A stretch of 64,000 bases of DNA, from assembly GCA_965153455.1 (NCBI GenBank), contig OZ234502.1, positions 1,467,267 through 1,531,266 on the forward strand. Direction: 5' to 3'. This document shows positions 21,988 through 33,500 of the stretch, piece by piece. The first letter of the stretch is position 1, and each line of letters begins with the position of its first letter. This DNA is from Sphagnum compactum (Eukaryota > Bryophyta > Sphagnopsida > Sphagnales). The translations under genes and the position numbers were made by a program. The notes beneath the pieces were generated by a model. It searched no databases. It had not been told where the DNA came from and saw only the letters and a program-made list of their open reading frames with translations.

Positions 21988-23567
21988 TTAGTCTCGCCAA
22001 CGATGGCCACAGTTGGGGTTGCAGCACACGAAAAACAGAGTCATTCCTTCTTCTCCCCGTGCGGTTGCCTACACAGATACATACATTGTTCAACACACAC
22101 TAACATCAGATTGTTGTCTCTCAATCTATGGAGCACAGTGTAGCAGTGGGGGAAAATGAGACAAAAGAAAAAAAATCCTGCATCATCCAGAAAGACCCAA
22201 GGCTCTTGCTGCAGGAAAAAATAAGAGACATTTCCACATTGTTACAAAGAAAATCATAGCCACCCTGTGTAAAGATACACAATCTCAAAACTTTTGTGGT
22301 ACTTGCTTGCTTGACTTCTTGCAGAGATGCTATCACATCAGCATCTACATGCAAGAGAATGTGCTTGGCTCATCACATTCCTTGTAGTAAGGATGCAGCC
22401 AAGAATACTGCAGATTTCAAGCAACTCAGAAGAGGGGGCACATCCAAAACCTCAGGCATGAACACTTTTCCCCTTAAAATAAAATTTAAGCACCAAATTG
22501 TGATAGGAGGATTTCTCTGAGAATCTGACACTTCGTAGCAAGTCCAGACAACTACAATTTGCAATGTCAAGGTGCAGCTGACAGCAAATGCTCAGAATAG
22601 TGGCAGCAGCAGCCCTCTGAGCAATGGCTACAAACTGGAGGAGCTTTGATCAGGTTGCAAGAGATCCAGCTCTACTGGACATCAAAGAAAAGCAGAAAGA
22701 ATAATTGTGATAGAAGATACATTCAAGCAGAAAGCTTTGATCTCTTGCACCACATTGCAGGCTTGAAAGAAGGAAACCTACTCTCCTGTTATTGTTGTTA
22801 AGGAAAATGTGGAGATGTTAACAGGGGAGAAAAGAGGGGAAAGAATGAAAGAAAAAGTGAGCAAGACCTGGAAAAAGACAGCTTCACCATGTTGGCATTT
22901 GGCACATCGCACGCTCTTGGTGCGAGGGAGAGTAGGATCAGATGCGACATCTTGGAGCACTTGGGTTCTTTCATCTGCACTGTGAAAAACTTCGTTCCGG
23001 TACACACAGTTGTTGTCTGCAACTTCCTACAGTCTCATCACAACACACAAACAAAAGTCACACAACTCCACATCTCTCTCTCTCTTCATGGCTTCTGCAA
23101 CATACATACTATAGCATCTCTGGTGATGGACTGGTGATGGTGGTGGTGTTAGGGATAACAAGGGCAGAAGACTGACCTGATGATCACAGTTCCGGCATGC
23201 ATATAGCAGCACCTTCTGCTCTCTGTCTTCTTTTGGATACAGTATGTTGTTGCTGCAAAATCACAAGCAGCAACAAGATCTCTCAAATTCCTTGCAAAGC
23301 AACTCACCACAAGAGCAATTTTGCTCTTCCTCCTACTTACACCTTCTTCGCAACAACAACAACAACAACAGATCAAAACAAAAACCCTAACAAGAGATGA
23401 TGGGATGGGAAAGGAAGGAAGAAAGAAAGCATCCATCCAAAACCAAAAGCTTCTAAAGCTTCTAGAGAGCTTGAAATCCAATAATCCAAGACATCCTCGA
23501 CACAAGAGATGCGCAAGAGAGAGAGAAGAGACACCCACCACTCACGGCAAAACTTCATGGTACTCAT
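21988..23567 (-). CDS. NRPB9: RNA polymerase II subunit RPB9
   Basis: RPB9 is a small nuclear Pol II subunit with two zinc ribbons that affects start-site choice, elongation and proofreading; plant paralogues can also serve Pol IV and V. Four minus-strand exons join in frame: 23567-23539, 23252-23177, 23026-22868, 22068-21988 (345 nt, 114 residues, the usual plant length). Zinc ribbon 1 has Cys 7, 10, 29 and 32. The linker reads RTQVLQDVA then DPTLPRTK. Zinc ribbon 2 has Cys 76, 79, 103 and 108, ending [10 protein letters not shown]. The start is the first ATG, giving [10 protein letters not shown]; every junction is GT-AG. Intron 3 is 799 bp. The start codon is 937 bp from that of the oppositely oriented glycyl-tRNA synthetase gene, so the two probably share a promoter region. 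No defect was seen. Confidence 0.96.
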
Positions 23568-24504
23568 GATGCTTCCAAGGTCTGATTCTTCTCTTCCACG
23601 AAGATTGCCAACAGGAGCTGTACTTGAAGCTTGTTTTCTTGCTCAGGGACAGACAACGAAACTGCTGGATGAGAAATCCGGGAGACCCACAACAGCTTCT
23701 GCGCAAGAAGATCCAGAAGAAGAATCGAGAAACTCTGAACCCTAAAACCCTAAAACCCCCCAAGCTCTAAAACCTCGGGACCCCACGACACCACGACAAC
23801 ACGAGCTGCCTGAAGCATGTTTTTGCTCGGGGAAAGACAACAAAACTACTGTGATGGAAACTCCCGGAGACCCACAAAAAGCTTTTCAAGCAAAGATTCA
23901 GAAGAAGAAGTGAGAAGAACTCTTCCCCAAACCTTGGAACCTCACGAAACCACGACAACAAGAGCCGGCCTGGAAGCTTGTTTTTGCTCAGGGACAGAAA
24001 ACAAAACTACTGGGGATGCAAATTCCCGGAGAACACGAAAACAGCTTTTCAAGCAAGAAGATACAGAAGAAGAAGAAGCGATGAACTCTGCCCCAAACCC
24101 TAAAACCTTGGACACCACCACCATGGCTACTCCTCCTCTTCTTCTGTTGGGTCAGTGCAGCTTTTGGATGGGCGGGGGTGGGGTGTTTCCGTCCGTTAGG
24201 GATTGCGCTAGATCGTTTTCTGATCACCCCCGGTGATGTGTGATCATCCATGTGATCCGCGGAAGATTGTTTCTTATGGATAGAAAAAAGCTTGCAACTT
24301 TGATCTGAAAAACTTGGAAGCTTGAGCTTGGAAATTTTGCTGGTGGGTGTTTTGGTTTTCTCGTGGAGTTTTGAAATTGTTGCAGGAAGAGGAAGAGGAG
24401 AGGAGGAGAATTGGGAAAGTGGTGGAAGAGCATGCTTGTGTGGGACTGGTAGAAGAAAGAAAAGATTGAAGAAGGTAGCAGGCAGCAGCAGCAAGAAGAA
24501 GCAA
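23568..24504. promoter_or_regulatory. Divergent intergenic region, RPB9 / glycyl-tRNA synthetase
   Basis: These 937 bp separate the two start codons and must contain both 5' leaders and promoters. The half nearest RPB9 is occupied by three repeats (23615-24115). Telomere-type boxes AACCCTAAAACCCTAAAA lie at about 23738-23756 and AACCCTAAAACC at about 24096; such telo-boxes are common in promoters of plant translation and housekeeping genes. No clear TATA box was found. Confidence 0.65.
23615..24115. repeat. Three direct repeats (188- and 159-bp spacing) in the shared promoter region
   Basis: Copies start at the GAGCTG/GAGCCG words at 23615, 23803 and 23962. Each continues with (G)AAGC.TG(T)TTTT, GGGA(C/A)AGA, ACAACGAAACT or variants, CCGGAGA, CAGCTT and a purine-rich CAGAAGAAGAA block. 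Copies 2 and 3 are the most alike. Confidence 0.8.
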
Positions 24505-27500
24505 ATGGCCTCTAGAGCATTGGGTTGTCTACTAGGGAAGAGTGCACCTCCTCCTGCTGTAGTGATTTCCTCAAGCTTGCGCTCTATGCACCGGGGTGGT
24601 GTACGAAAGGGCAATGGGCTTAGTAGCAAGAGAGCTTTCAGCTGGACTTTCTTTTTCCCAGCAGCTCAACAACAACACATCCAATGCTTCATCACCACCA
24701 CCTCTGCTGCTTCTTTCCAACCACAGGCAGAGCTGAAGAAGCCTCCTGCTGCTGCTGGTGGTGCTACTCTCCAAATGCAAGAACCCAAGAATGCAACAAT
24801 GGTGGGATCAAATGTCCCTAGTTTCCAGCAAGCCATTCACCGTCTTCAGGTTGATGAATTTCCCCCTCTCATGTATTAATTCTTCCTCTCTCTGGATCTT
24901 CAAGCATGTTACACATGTTTTCTTTCTTACTTCTTCGAGCATTGCGGCTGAAACTTGCAGGTTACAGCAGATTGTAGCCTCTGGATCTTCAAGCAATTTT
25001 ACACGTATTTTTTTTTCTTTCTTTCTTCTTCAAGCAATTCTTGCTGAAACTTGCAGATATTTCAGTAGATTGTAATCTCTGGATCTTCAAGTTTGTACTC
25101 TGGATTGGTTTGCTAATACAGAAAAAAACACTTGTCATGAAACAGGATTACTGGGCTTCAATTGGCTGTGCAGTGATGCAATCCAGCAATACTGAGGTAC
25201 CAACTACTACGCCTGCCGCTGAAGACTGCTCATAATTCTGTGCTCAAATCACTCCTTGCTTTACGCTACATTCTTTGCCAAATTCACATAAATTCGGTCC
25301 TTCCTACATTTTCCCATCCAAGAAGTATGGGGCTTCATGATGAGGAGCAGTGGTGGTGATGGCAGGGTCTTGAATTCATGTTAGGAAAACTGTGTGTTTA
25401 TGCAGGATCTGTTGCAAAATCTGTTTTGGGTGTGTGCTGATGGCAATTGGCATGTGTAGGTTGGTGCAGGGACAATGAATCCAGCTACTTTTTTACGAGT
25501 CCTTGGTCCAGAGCCTTGGAATGTTGCGTAAGAGCCTGCCTGAAACTGAAAGCATAACCTGAAAATCCTCCAGCTCTACAGAAAGTCCATCCCTAAGAGT
25601 TAGGGTTTATGGTTTATGGATTCTTTCTGAAATCATGTTGCCTTTCTGAAGACCTAGTCTTTCAACTATAGTATATTCCAGTTTGTGCAAATCTGGAAGA
25701 ACCTGTATATTCCAGTGAAGCTTTTTGCCCTTGAAGCAAATATACTGTAATGCAACCTATGAACAAACAGTTTGTTCATCTCATTTTGTTTGCACAGAAA
25801 ATTGGGAATTTCTAGTGCGATGATTCTCAACCCATGTGGAAATGGGCAGATATGTGGAGCCAAGTGTGAGGCCGGATGATAGTCGCTATGGGGACAACCC
25901 TAATCGAGTGCAGTGCCATACCCAATTTCAGGTCCTACTTTTTTTTTCTTTGCCTTGTTCCTCCTTTCCTTCACTTTTGCCTAGATGCTTAAAAAATCAC
26001 GGGATCTTGAACCCACTTTGGTGTTTGAGCAGGTCATTTTGAAACCAGATCCAGGAAACTCACAGGAGCTCTACCTGGGGAGCCTGGCAGCACTTGGTAA
26101 GTGATTTCGGGTTTAGGGTTCCACAAGAAATCCTTCATGAATCCACAAGAAAAAAAAATGAAGAATTTTCTGGTCTATTGACACAAAAGAGTTTAGTGGA
26201 GATTTAACTGAGAGGCAGCTAGAATGCAAAAGTTTGTTATAACAAACAAATTGAAGAACATATGAGAGTTGATGATCTTTCTTAATCAGGAATTTACAAT
26301 TTGTCTTTGGCATGATTTGGTTGAGCTTTGAAGATGAGATTGCTATCTGAAAGAGCATTTTGGGTTGCAGGTGTTGACATCAAAGCTCATGATGTACGGT
26401 TTGTTGAAGACAACTGGGAAAGCCCGGTATGGATGATGCATACATGCCCTTGGCTCTCTTCTTCCTTTATGTTGGGTTTTCCTCATTTTGATTACTGGGT
26501 TGCAGCTAGATAGATATGTAAAACCTAAAACCCTGAACCTCCATTCTCTGTATATTTTGTTTTTTCAAACAAAGTCACAAAGGTCCGTGTGCAGTGTCAG
26601 AATTGCCAGGAGTCTAGGGTTTTAGGGTTTTAGAAGTTGAGGATCTCATGGGCCCCCTGGAACACAAGGTGCTTGGGTTATGAGTATATTTATGACATAG
26701 ATGATGGTTACAGAATTTGAAGAAGACCTTCCTTACCGAGAATATTTGAATTCTTTGAGTGCAATTGGCTCTCATACTTCAAAGTGGACTATGGCTGGCT
26801 TGACAGGTATTGGGTGCATGGGGACTTGGTTGGGAAGTTTGGATGGATGGAATGGAGATAACTCAGTTTACATACTTCCAGCAGGCAAGTCCCTCTCATG
26901 TGCTTCACCACCAGTGAATTGCATATGCCTTCTTCTTCACCTTCAGTCTTCTTCTACACGTTCTTCAGGTTTAGGGTTCAGGTACACCCTAAAGCCTATT
27001 GAAACACAATTGTCACTGTTAGTCTGGCATTGACACCTTATTATTCTTTGTTGCTGGGATTTTGTGGGCGGTTGCAAAAAAGGCAGGCAGGAAGCATGCC
27101 ATTATTGCCAGTCTCTGTGGAGATCACTTATGGCCTTGAGCGCATCCTTATGTCCCTTGAGGTGTGAAAAAATAAACCCACAAAGGTTCCTAATGATTTT
27201 TCTCTGATCTTAGCTGAATGAAGAGGTTTGTTGTTGTAGCTGAATGATAGGTAGTCAATCTATAACCTGCCAGTGGGTCCTTTGTTATTGCATCATACAG
27301 GGGGTAGACCACTTCAAGAAAATACAATATGCGCCAGGGATTACATATGGGGAGCTCTTCCTGGAGAACGAGTATTTCTTTCCCCTTTTCTCTCATTCTT
27401 TCTGTCCATCTTTGAAGCAGATAAAGAGAAGGGTGATAAAGGGTGCTACCAGGTTTAGGGTTTAGGCATTATACATGTGTCTCATGTTTGGGTTCTGTTG

Positions 27501-30500
27501 AAGAATTATGTTGGTGGGTGTATTGCAGGAGAGAGATGAGTGCATACAATTTGAAGTATGCGGATGTTGGGAGATTGCAGCAACGCTTTGAGCTTTATGA
27601 TGCTGAGGCACAGTCTCTTTTGAGCCAGAATCTAGCCATTCCCGCGTAAGCTCCTGACTTACTTAGCTTTTTACTTCCTTCTCCTCCTCCTATCTCTGCA
27701 ACTGGGTGAACTTTAGACAGCCCATCTTTGGGACTGAAGTGGATTATGATCTCTGTGATGACATGAGCTTGCCCGGGGATGGATCAATCTCCTTACTTTT
27801 TATCTGAGTCCAAATCCATGTGGGTATTTCATGTGGATGCAGATACGATCATGTGCTCAAGATGTCACATGTGTTCAATATTCTGGATGCAAGAGGTGCA
27901 GTTGGTGTGACTGAGAGAGCTCGCTTCTTTGGCCGCATGCGTGTGTAAGCAGCATGTGGCATATACTGGCATCTAGTGTTTGTTGGGACTTTGAGGATAA
28001 CATCAAGAAGAATAGCAACATGTGTCTCCATTTTGCACTATCTAGCAGTTGTCAAACCTGCAGTTGTGGTTCAAACCCTGAAACCCTAAACCCTAAACCT
28101 CAAACCCTTGCTACTATCAAGCAATTTCTCAGATCTTTTGAAATGATTTTGGGTATGCCCAGTTTGTTAACTGGGACAAAGGAAATGATGTTTACCAACA
28201 TGAGATGACCCTCCTTGATAGTGGGTGCATTGCAGGCTAGCCCGCCAGTGTGCACAGCTATGGTTGGAGACTCGTGAGAAACTAGGCTTCCCATTAGGAG
28301 TGTGGGAGGAGCCTGCTTTCCTGCAGCACCTACCTGAGACGATCAAACAGGCTCTGTTACCGGTTAGTCAGTCAGTCAGTCTCTTTCGGGCTTCTGCTTG
28401 TGTTCAAAAATGCCAAATGTATTTCGTCTTAGTCTAGCTGCCACCCGAAGAGCTCAGCCATGACATGGGTTTGCTGTCTTTATTAATATGTGAATTTTCA
28501 CTGCAGACAGATGGACCTCGTACTTTTGTATTGGAGATTGGGTCCGAGGAACTTCCACCCCAGGATGTCGTCAGTGCTGTTTCTCAAGTTACTTTCTTTC
28601 TGGCCTTCTTCCCACAACCCTTTTGAGCTTTTACAGATATCATCGTATCATGGTGTTTTGCCATTATACTCTCTTGGTGATCTTATGGTTTTTGTCATGG
28701 GTACTAGCTACGAGCAGCAATTAACAAGTTTTCACATGGTTTTTGGTTTAGGGCTTAGTGTTTAGGTTTTAAACCCATCCCTCTGACTGTCTGTTTTGTT
28801 ATTGGTCTTCTCAAGACATTAATTCATTTTGGTTTGCAGCTTGAAGCAGCAGTGCCTCTCTTTCTGATGGCGAAGCGGTTGCAGTGTTCAAGTGTATCAG
28901 TGCACGGAACACCTCGACGCCTTGTGGTATGTTTCTTAGTAGCCAAACTTATGGATCAATACAAAGTATTGATCCTTTCTCTGTGGAAAAAAGCCTCTTT
29001 CAAGTGCCTTATCACCACCCACCAACCTACTGCCACCTTTGCTCTACATGGATACTTTCCAGTTCATGTAACAGATTTGGCTCTAGTTCATTCTTTGACA
29101 CAAGAAATATAGGAACAAAATAGAGGAAATGTGGGTGGGTGTGACAGCACCTTCTTCTATAGCATCATGGTATGTACATGGGCCATGGACACAGGTCTTG
29201 ATCAAACAGCTGGTGGTACGGCAAGAGGACAGTGAGAGGGAGGTGCGTGGCCCACCAGCTTCCAAAGCTTTTGATGCTGAAGGAAAACCGACTAAGGTAA
29301 TTTTTAAAAAAAAGCCTGTTATTGGTTTTTTGTTTGATAGGGTTTAGGGTTTAGGTTCTGTGGAATGCATCTTTTGCTTGCTGTTCACTTTTACTTCATG
29401 TCTTCTTTGTTCCGATTTCTCTGTGATGACAACCCATTTCTTGCACTACTCTTTCTTGTCTGATGGCAGATATGATCACATTTCTAAAATGTTTCTTAGT
29501 GATTGTTTCGATGTATGCAGGCTGCAGAGGGTTTCTGCAGGAAAAATGGTGTGCAGCTTGGTGATATGTTTGTGAAGACTGATGGTAAGATTCTAGATCT
29601 TATGTCAACACAGCTACTGACTAGTAGTGTCTATAATACTGACTTAGGAAATGTTGGTCAGTTCTGAACAAACTTCTTGGTCGGTGACATGGGTAATTCA
29701 GGGAAGACGGAGTATGTTTTTGCAGTGGTGAAGGAACAAGGCAAGCAGTCAGTCCAGGTGAGGATCCAACACTCAGCAACAACAACCCTGCATAATGTCC
29801 TGACTAGTTAGTTCATGCCTGTTTGTGTTGGTTTGAAGGGAGTTGTTCTGCTCCAGAGGTTTTAATCAAGCACGGGGTTTTATTTTTCCCTTTTTTTTTT
29901 CTCTCCTTTCTCATTCAGGTGCTTGCTGAGGAGCTCCCCACAATTTTGGGCAACCTTTCATTCCCCAAGACCATGCGTTGGAACTCTCAGGCAATAATAA
30001 ACCCTTAACCCTAAACCCTAAATCCATAATAAGCATGCGGGTGTCGCAAATAGAATTGCTTGAGACATGTTGGGACTGTGATTGTGCATATCAGGTGTCT
30101 CTCAATTGTGTTTCTAAACAACATTGTGTGCATATGTACTGATGTGGAATGATACTAAGGAAGAGTGACTGTCGTCACATTTGTGTTGCTTCTGGTATAC
30201 AGTAACTTTGGGGTTTAGGGTTTAGACAAGAGATTCGGTGAGAGATTTGTCAGTGTTGAATTTTATGACAGGCTGCCTATAGTCGGCCACTCAGGTGGCT
30301 GCTGGCTCTGCATGGAGATGTTGTAGTGCCCTTCAATTATGCAGGTGTCCTCAGGTATCATGGGTCTCTCTCTTTGTTATACTCTCTCTTTCTTTTGGCA
30401 ATTATGGTTTATGGTTTAGGGTTTAGGCCTACTTTAGAGTTGAGGCCTACTTATTAGGTGTATTGCTGCAGTGATTGTTCCCCTGACTGACTGGATACAG

Positions 30501-33500
30501 CTTATGGTAGATCCTGTCTACATTGACATCTCTTTTTTCTTTTTTTTTCTTTTTTCTGTCTTAGGCTGAATTGAAGACCAAACTTGATGTTTGTACACTT
30601 GGGTATGTGTGTATGCAACTCTGGAATCATTGGTTGGCGGTTGGTGATGACAATTTTGCAGTGGCCGATCCTCACGAGTGCTTCGCAACTCACTTCAACC
30701 TACCATTCAGGTAGTGCTTTTGCACCTGTTTTTTGTTGGTTGGTTTAGGGTTTTAAACCTGCTCATTCTTTTGAAGGTCTTCTACAGGAGGAATGTGATA
30801 TTTCAGGGAGGAGAGACTTACTTTTGGGTCTTCCCCTTTCGACCAGGTTGCAAGGGCAGAAGACTACGAAGATGCAACGAAGCAGGCAGGGATTGTACTC
30901 AGCATGCAGGTTAATCTCCAGGTTATATCCTTCTTTCTTTTGAAGCATGTGCAATGTGTTGATATCTCCCCTCTTCTTATTGTTTTGCTTCTGTTGTGAT
31001 TACTGAAAGGAACGGAAAGAAGCTATATGGGCAAAAGGCAATTCATTGGCTGCCACTGTACATGGCTGTATTCCTGCAGAGGCGCAAGGTAGCCTGCTTG
31101 AAGAGGTACATTTCTTGTTTCTTCACAAGAACATCTTGTGAGTTGAATTGTATGTCCAAAGGCTTCTCTTGTAATTTCTTGGATCTCGCTGTGAGACAAA
31201 GTCCTCAAGGTTTGTCCTGTGACATTTTTGACAAATGCTCTCAACCAGAGTATGCAGGTATTGAAACGATTAGAATGCCTCATGTTCATTCCAATATCTC
31301 AATTACTGTGAAGCTGGGGGTTATCAATAGTCAATTTTACAGGTTGTCGAGGCTTTGTATTTGTATGAGGTTTTTTGTCTTTCAGAAGTCTTATTGTCCT
31401 TCTGAAGATCAAATGCTATCCTTTAAAGTTTCTTCTAAAGAGAACTAGAGGGTTGCTTAATAAAGAAAATTTCCTTTTGGGAACTTCAGCTTTTGGAGTT
31501 TTCAGAATGATTTTGTTTAGAGTCTGGTAAGTGGGGAGCTTCTTGTAAGCTCACTTGTTTGTTTTCCCCTGCTGTCCTTTCCTTTAGATTCTGCTGTTCC
31601 CTTTCTGTCGGTCTGTTTTTTGTCATTGTGGTCTGTTGCTAGCCAGTAGTATGGCCGAGTCTCCCCATTGGTTCCAGATTCGCAGCAGAAACTTGGTGGT
31701 GTTTGCTAGCCTTTACCCACCTTAGGGAGTTGATGAAGTCAGTGGGGAAGTTGTGGTAGTTAAGTCACTATCATACATACTACTGTTGATGGTCCCTTAA
31801 CAGGTGTGAGACTGACACTATTGTTCATACTGCTGTTTTTTGTTTCTTTTTTCTTTCCTGGTTTGGAACTTTCTGTGGTTTCTTGAAGAAGTGTTGACCT
31901 TGCTGTATTTTTTCTTCATTGTGAGAATGGAGATTTCTCTATTCTTATGAAAGATATTCTTGTTTCTTCACAATCAACTGGTGCTCAAACTTTTGTTAAG
32001 GATTCAACCTGTTTTTACTGATTCAGTTCTAAACTTGAAAAATCCAACAATGATTTTTTGCAGGTGGCCAATTTGGTGGAGTCACCGGTGCCACTGCTTG
32101 GCCACTTTGATGAAGCATTCTTGAAGCTGCCTGCCGATGTCCTAACCACAGTAAGTCACTGCTGTTGACAAGGATTTCCAACTAGGAAACAGTTGAAGTC
32201 TGTATTATATGGTCAAGTCTGTATTATTATTACCACTCACATCCTAAGAAGGTGCTCTTTGTTGCTCAGCCCATGTGTGTTTAGTGTTTAGGGTTTGGAA
32301 GCTCTGAATCAAATCTGTTCACTGAGTAGCCCAAGGAGGGTGTGTGTTGTGCACTGGGTGGTGGTGACAGGTGATGCGCAAGCACCAGAGGTACTTTCCG
32401 GTTGTAGATGTCACGAATGGTCAGCTGCTACCAGCTTTCATTGCGGTGAGAATTGGTGATGTTGTCCATGATCACTCAGCAATGATTGAACCTTCCTTTC
32501 ATCATCAATGTATCATATGAAAACTATATTCAATTGAGTGGGTGGGAGGTTGTTGCAGGTGGCCAATGGAAAGATAGAGGAAGCGGTTGTCCGGAAAGGC
32601 AATGAAGCTGTGCTAAGGTACAGATGTGTTTTTTTGGTGCTGAACCCTGATTCCTTATCCTGGATCCTGTCTTCTTCCTAATTCACAAGAGTGTGGGTAA
32701 TCTTCAGGGTTGTCTGGTGATTTGATTTTTTAAATAACCAGTGGTTCCAGTTCTTTAAAAAGTTCAGGATCAAAGAACCATTGGTTCTGGTTTTTTGAGT
32801 TAAAATCAAAATCAGAGAACTGCTAGTTGCAGTTATCTCAGGAACATCAAAGAACCAGCAGGTTTCATGAACTGGTGGTTAGAAAGGTGGTTTTGGGGGT
32901 TTTTCAAAAAAATTGAGAACTGAGGTTCTATACCCCTGCCAAATTAAGTGGGTATATACCTGGGTATCTGTAGCAGATTCTAATAACCATTCAACACTAG
33001 TAATCTGCTGATGCTCCCAATTTCATACTTTGTGAATGGAGCTCAACAAAAGCCATCTAGCTTCAATGTGCCATGGCATATTTTGGGGTTGTGCAGGGCA
33101 AGATATGAGGATGCCAAGTTTTTCTATGAGGCAGACACAGCAAAATCTTTAGCAGATTTCCGTCCTTTACTGCAGGGCATCACTTTCCAGGTACTCTGTA
33201 AGTAGAGGTAGGGTGGGTTTAGGATTTAAGGCTTAGCTTTTAGATCAGTGTGAAGAATTGGTATTTGGGTGATGGAGCATCAGAGGTTTGTAGCAACTTT
33301 GTTGCTTTATGTTGCCACCTGTGTCAAGGCAAGCTTTCTGTTGTTGTGCAGGAGAAGCTTGGATCAATGCTGGACAAAAGCAAAAGAGTTGAGAGCATGG
33401 TGGAACAACTAGGTACTGCATTGGCAGTCAACAATGCCAGTCTTGCAACAGCGCAGAAAGCTGCTCCACTGGCAGTTACTGACCTTGCAACAGCAATGGT

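Noticed and set aside
23817-24236. Plus-strand frame upstream of the synthetase, as a possible small protein
   Set aside because: It spans the triplicated promoter repeat; the three copies do not keep one frame and no domain is seen.
26885-27090. GT-AG alternative for synthetase intron 7
   Set aside because: The alternative gives QQARS instead of the conserved QQAGS and uses a weak GTCCCT donor.
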